Assembly (NCBI RefSeq): GCF_004362855.1
Contig: NZ_SNXW01000015.1
Span: 1-37,015, forward strand
Length of the DNA stretch: 37,015 nucleotides
Direction: 5' to 3'
DNA from: Aquabacterium commune
Lineage (GTDB): Bacteria > Pseudomonadota > Gammaproteobacteria > Burkholderiales > Burkholderiaceae_C
The notes below the pieces were generated by a model. The model was not told where the DNA came from, ran no database searches, and worked only from the letters and a program-made list of their open reading frames with translations. Shown in pieces: positions 36,568-37,015 of this stretch. The position numbers were made by a program, and so were the translations under genes. Positions within the stretch are counted from its first letter, which is position 1. Every line of letters starts with the position of its first letter.

Positions 36568-36738
36568 TTGCGGAATGCCCAGTGTTCATCGGGCTTGTGG
36601 GCCGCCTGTCCTTTGGCAGTCGTGCGCACCACCGGAGCGTGCGGTCTGCGTGTTGGCGTCACAGTCGCGCAGGGTGCAGTGGGTTAGATTGAGGCATTCG
36701 TCAGCGCATGGCTGACGCCATACGCAAAGGGAGGCGTG

Positions 36739-36915
36739 ATGGCACGGTTCACCTCGGAAGCTGCCGCTGCAGCACATCGCGCACACCAGGCTGTCGCCTC
36801 GTGTGCGGGCTCGCTGCCTTCGCAATCTTTGTCCTGCCACCAGCCTAACTGGGCGTTCCAGCGGACGCCAACCCCTTCGGGGTTGGTGCCCTGCGCTTCG
36901 CTACGGCGCCGCTGA
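36739..36915 (+). CDS. Cassette 5 micro-protein, variable N-terminus (58 aa)
   Basis: Length 177 bases; N-terminus MARFTSEAAAA followed by AHRAHQAVASCAGSLPSQSL and the attC tail. It is the most diverged copy (NWAFQRT in place of NCALQRT), yet it keeps frame and length. A GTG directly before the ATG could also start it. Confidence 0.45.
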   Translation: MARFTSEAAAAAHRAHQAVASCAGSLPSQSLSCHQPNWAFQRTPTPSGLVPCASLRRR

Positions 36916-36930
36916 ACGCAGGCGTTAGGC
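36843..36930 (+). repeat. attC: attC site of cassette 5
   Basis: GCCTAAC (36843-36849) to GTTAGGC (36924-36930), 88 bp, with a few changes relative to the others (GGGCGTTCCAG in the left arm and AACGCAGGC in the right arm). Cassette 5 spans 36562-36924 (363 bp). Confidence 0.9.
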
Positions 36931-36949
36931 CACAACACAAGGAGCACTC

Positions 36950-37015
36950 ATGTCGAAGCTATGGTCTACCTTGGTCATTGCGTTGCTTATAAATATCACT
37001 GGCTGCACAACTGTC
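36950..37015 (+). CDS. Cassette 6: start of a lipoprotein gene (cut by window end)
   Basis: The ATG at 36950 follows AAGGAG at 36938-36943, 19 bases after the fifth attC. The visible 22 residues form a lipoprotein signal peptide: positive N-region MSKLW, hydrophobic STLVIALLINI, lipobox ITGC. A protein lipid-anchored at the lipobox cysteine is expected. Its sequence is AT-richer than the surrounding genes, suggesting a different origin from cassettes 1-5. The rest lies outside the window. Confidence 0.7.
   Translation, partial: MSKLWSTLVIALLINITGCTTV

Larger units (their letters stand above)
33894..37015. mobile_element. Chromosomal integron with a cassette array
   Basis: The element consists of leftward intI, an attI site at about 35062-35111, and at least five rightward cassettes of 362-366 bp with attC sites of exactly 88 bp, then the start of a sixth cassette at the window edge. 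The attC sites are nearly identical, typical of sedentary chromosomal integrons and unlike mobile class 1 integrons. No resistance gene or transposase is seen. Confidence 0.92.

Noticed and set aside
35105..36930. CRISPR array, because of regularly repeated sequence with variable segments
   Set aside because: The repeating unit is about 363 bp, each with a complete attC and adjacent intI; there are no short repeats with 30-40-bp spacers and no cas genes.
35096..36947. Leftward open frames in the cassettes (proteins starting MAVGRMRRQPARTRG)
   Set aside because: They start inside the attC complement, have no ribosome site, differ in frame and length from copy to copy, and run across cassette borders in one case. 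The rightward frame is constant in length and has a ribosome site.

Overview
The window looks like chromosomal DNA of a GC-rich betaproteobacterium of the order Burkholderiales (a Comamonadaceae / Aquabacterium-Leptothrix-type lineage is my best guess). The reasons are the gene order aroQ-accB-accC-prmA-DUF3426, the secB-gpsA pair near grxC, rhodanese and gpmA, the dense coding with strong GC bias, and two PEP-CTERM proteins. This is inference from gene content and not from a database search.

Layout. (1) Bases 1 to about 3700 are the right end of a genomic island: a broken SNF2 helicase resembling DISARM DrmD, a small HTH protein, and an excisionase-fold antitoxin / PIN toxin pair. The island ends in a 45-bp copy of the 3' end of a tRNA-Arg gene, the expected signature of a tRNA attachment site. 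(2) Bases 3.7-14.7 kb are core and regulatory genes: chromate transporter, HDOD-GAF protein, trmL, gpsA, secB, an FNR-like regulator facing a PEP-CTERM protein, grxC, rhodanese, gpmA, a secreted endonuclease/exonuclease-fold protein and a PfkB kinase. (3) Bases 14.7-21.1 kb are a conserved leftward block: DUF3426 zinc-ribbon protein, prmA, accC, accB, aroQ, a TlpA-like thioredoxin and a conserved protein of unknown function. (4) Bases 21.1-26.2 kb hold a molybdopterin oxidoreductase, a membrane acyltransferase and lysS. (5) Bases 26.2-33.6 kb are a surface-polysaccharide locus: flippase, PEP-CTERM protein, left-handed-helix acyltransferase, GT4 and GT2 glycosyltransferases, DegT aminotransferase, initiating sugar-phosphate transferase and a small membrane protein. 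(6) Bases 33.6-37.0 kb are a chromosomal integron: a 21-bp-period repeat, a leftward intI, an attI site, and at least five tandem cassettes with near-identical 88-bp attC sites, running off the right edge into a sixth cassette that starts with a lipoprotein gene.

The most unusual signal is the cassette array. Each of the five complete cassettes (362-366 bp) carries a conserved hairpin, a Shine-Dalgarno sequence and a rightward ORF of exactly 58 codons. The N-terminal stretch of about nine codons differs in every copy while the rest is nearly constant, and the ORF reads through the attC recombination site to end inside it. This could be a family of diversified micro-proteins spread as cassettes, or a non-coding cassette family that only looks coding. 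The sequence alone does not decide, but the constant length and the lack of indels in the variable block favour coding.

A second system worth attention is the FNR-like regulator at 9.1 kb. It has an FNR-type recognition helix, lacks one of the four usual cluster cysteines, and has an FNR-type palindrome just upstream of itself, with a similar site upstream of the neighbouring PEP-CTERM gene.
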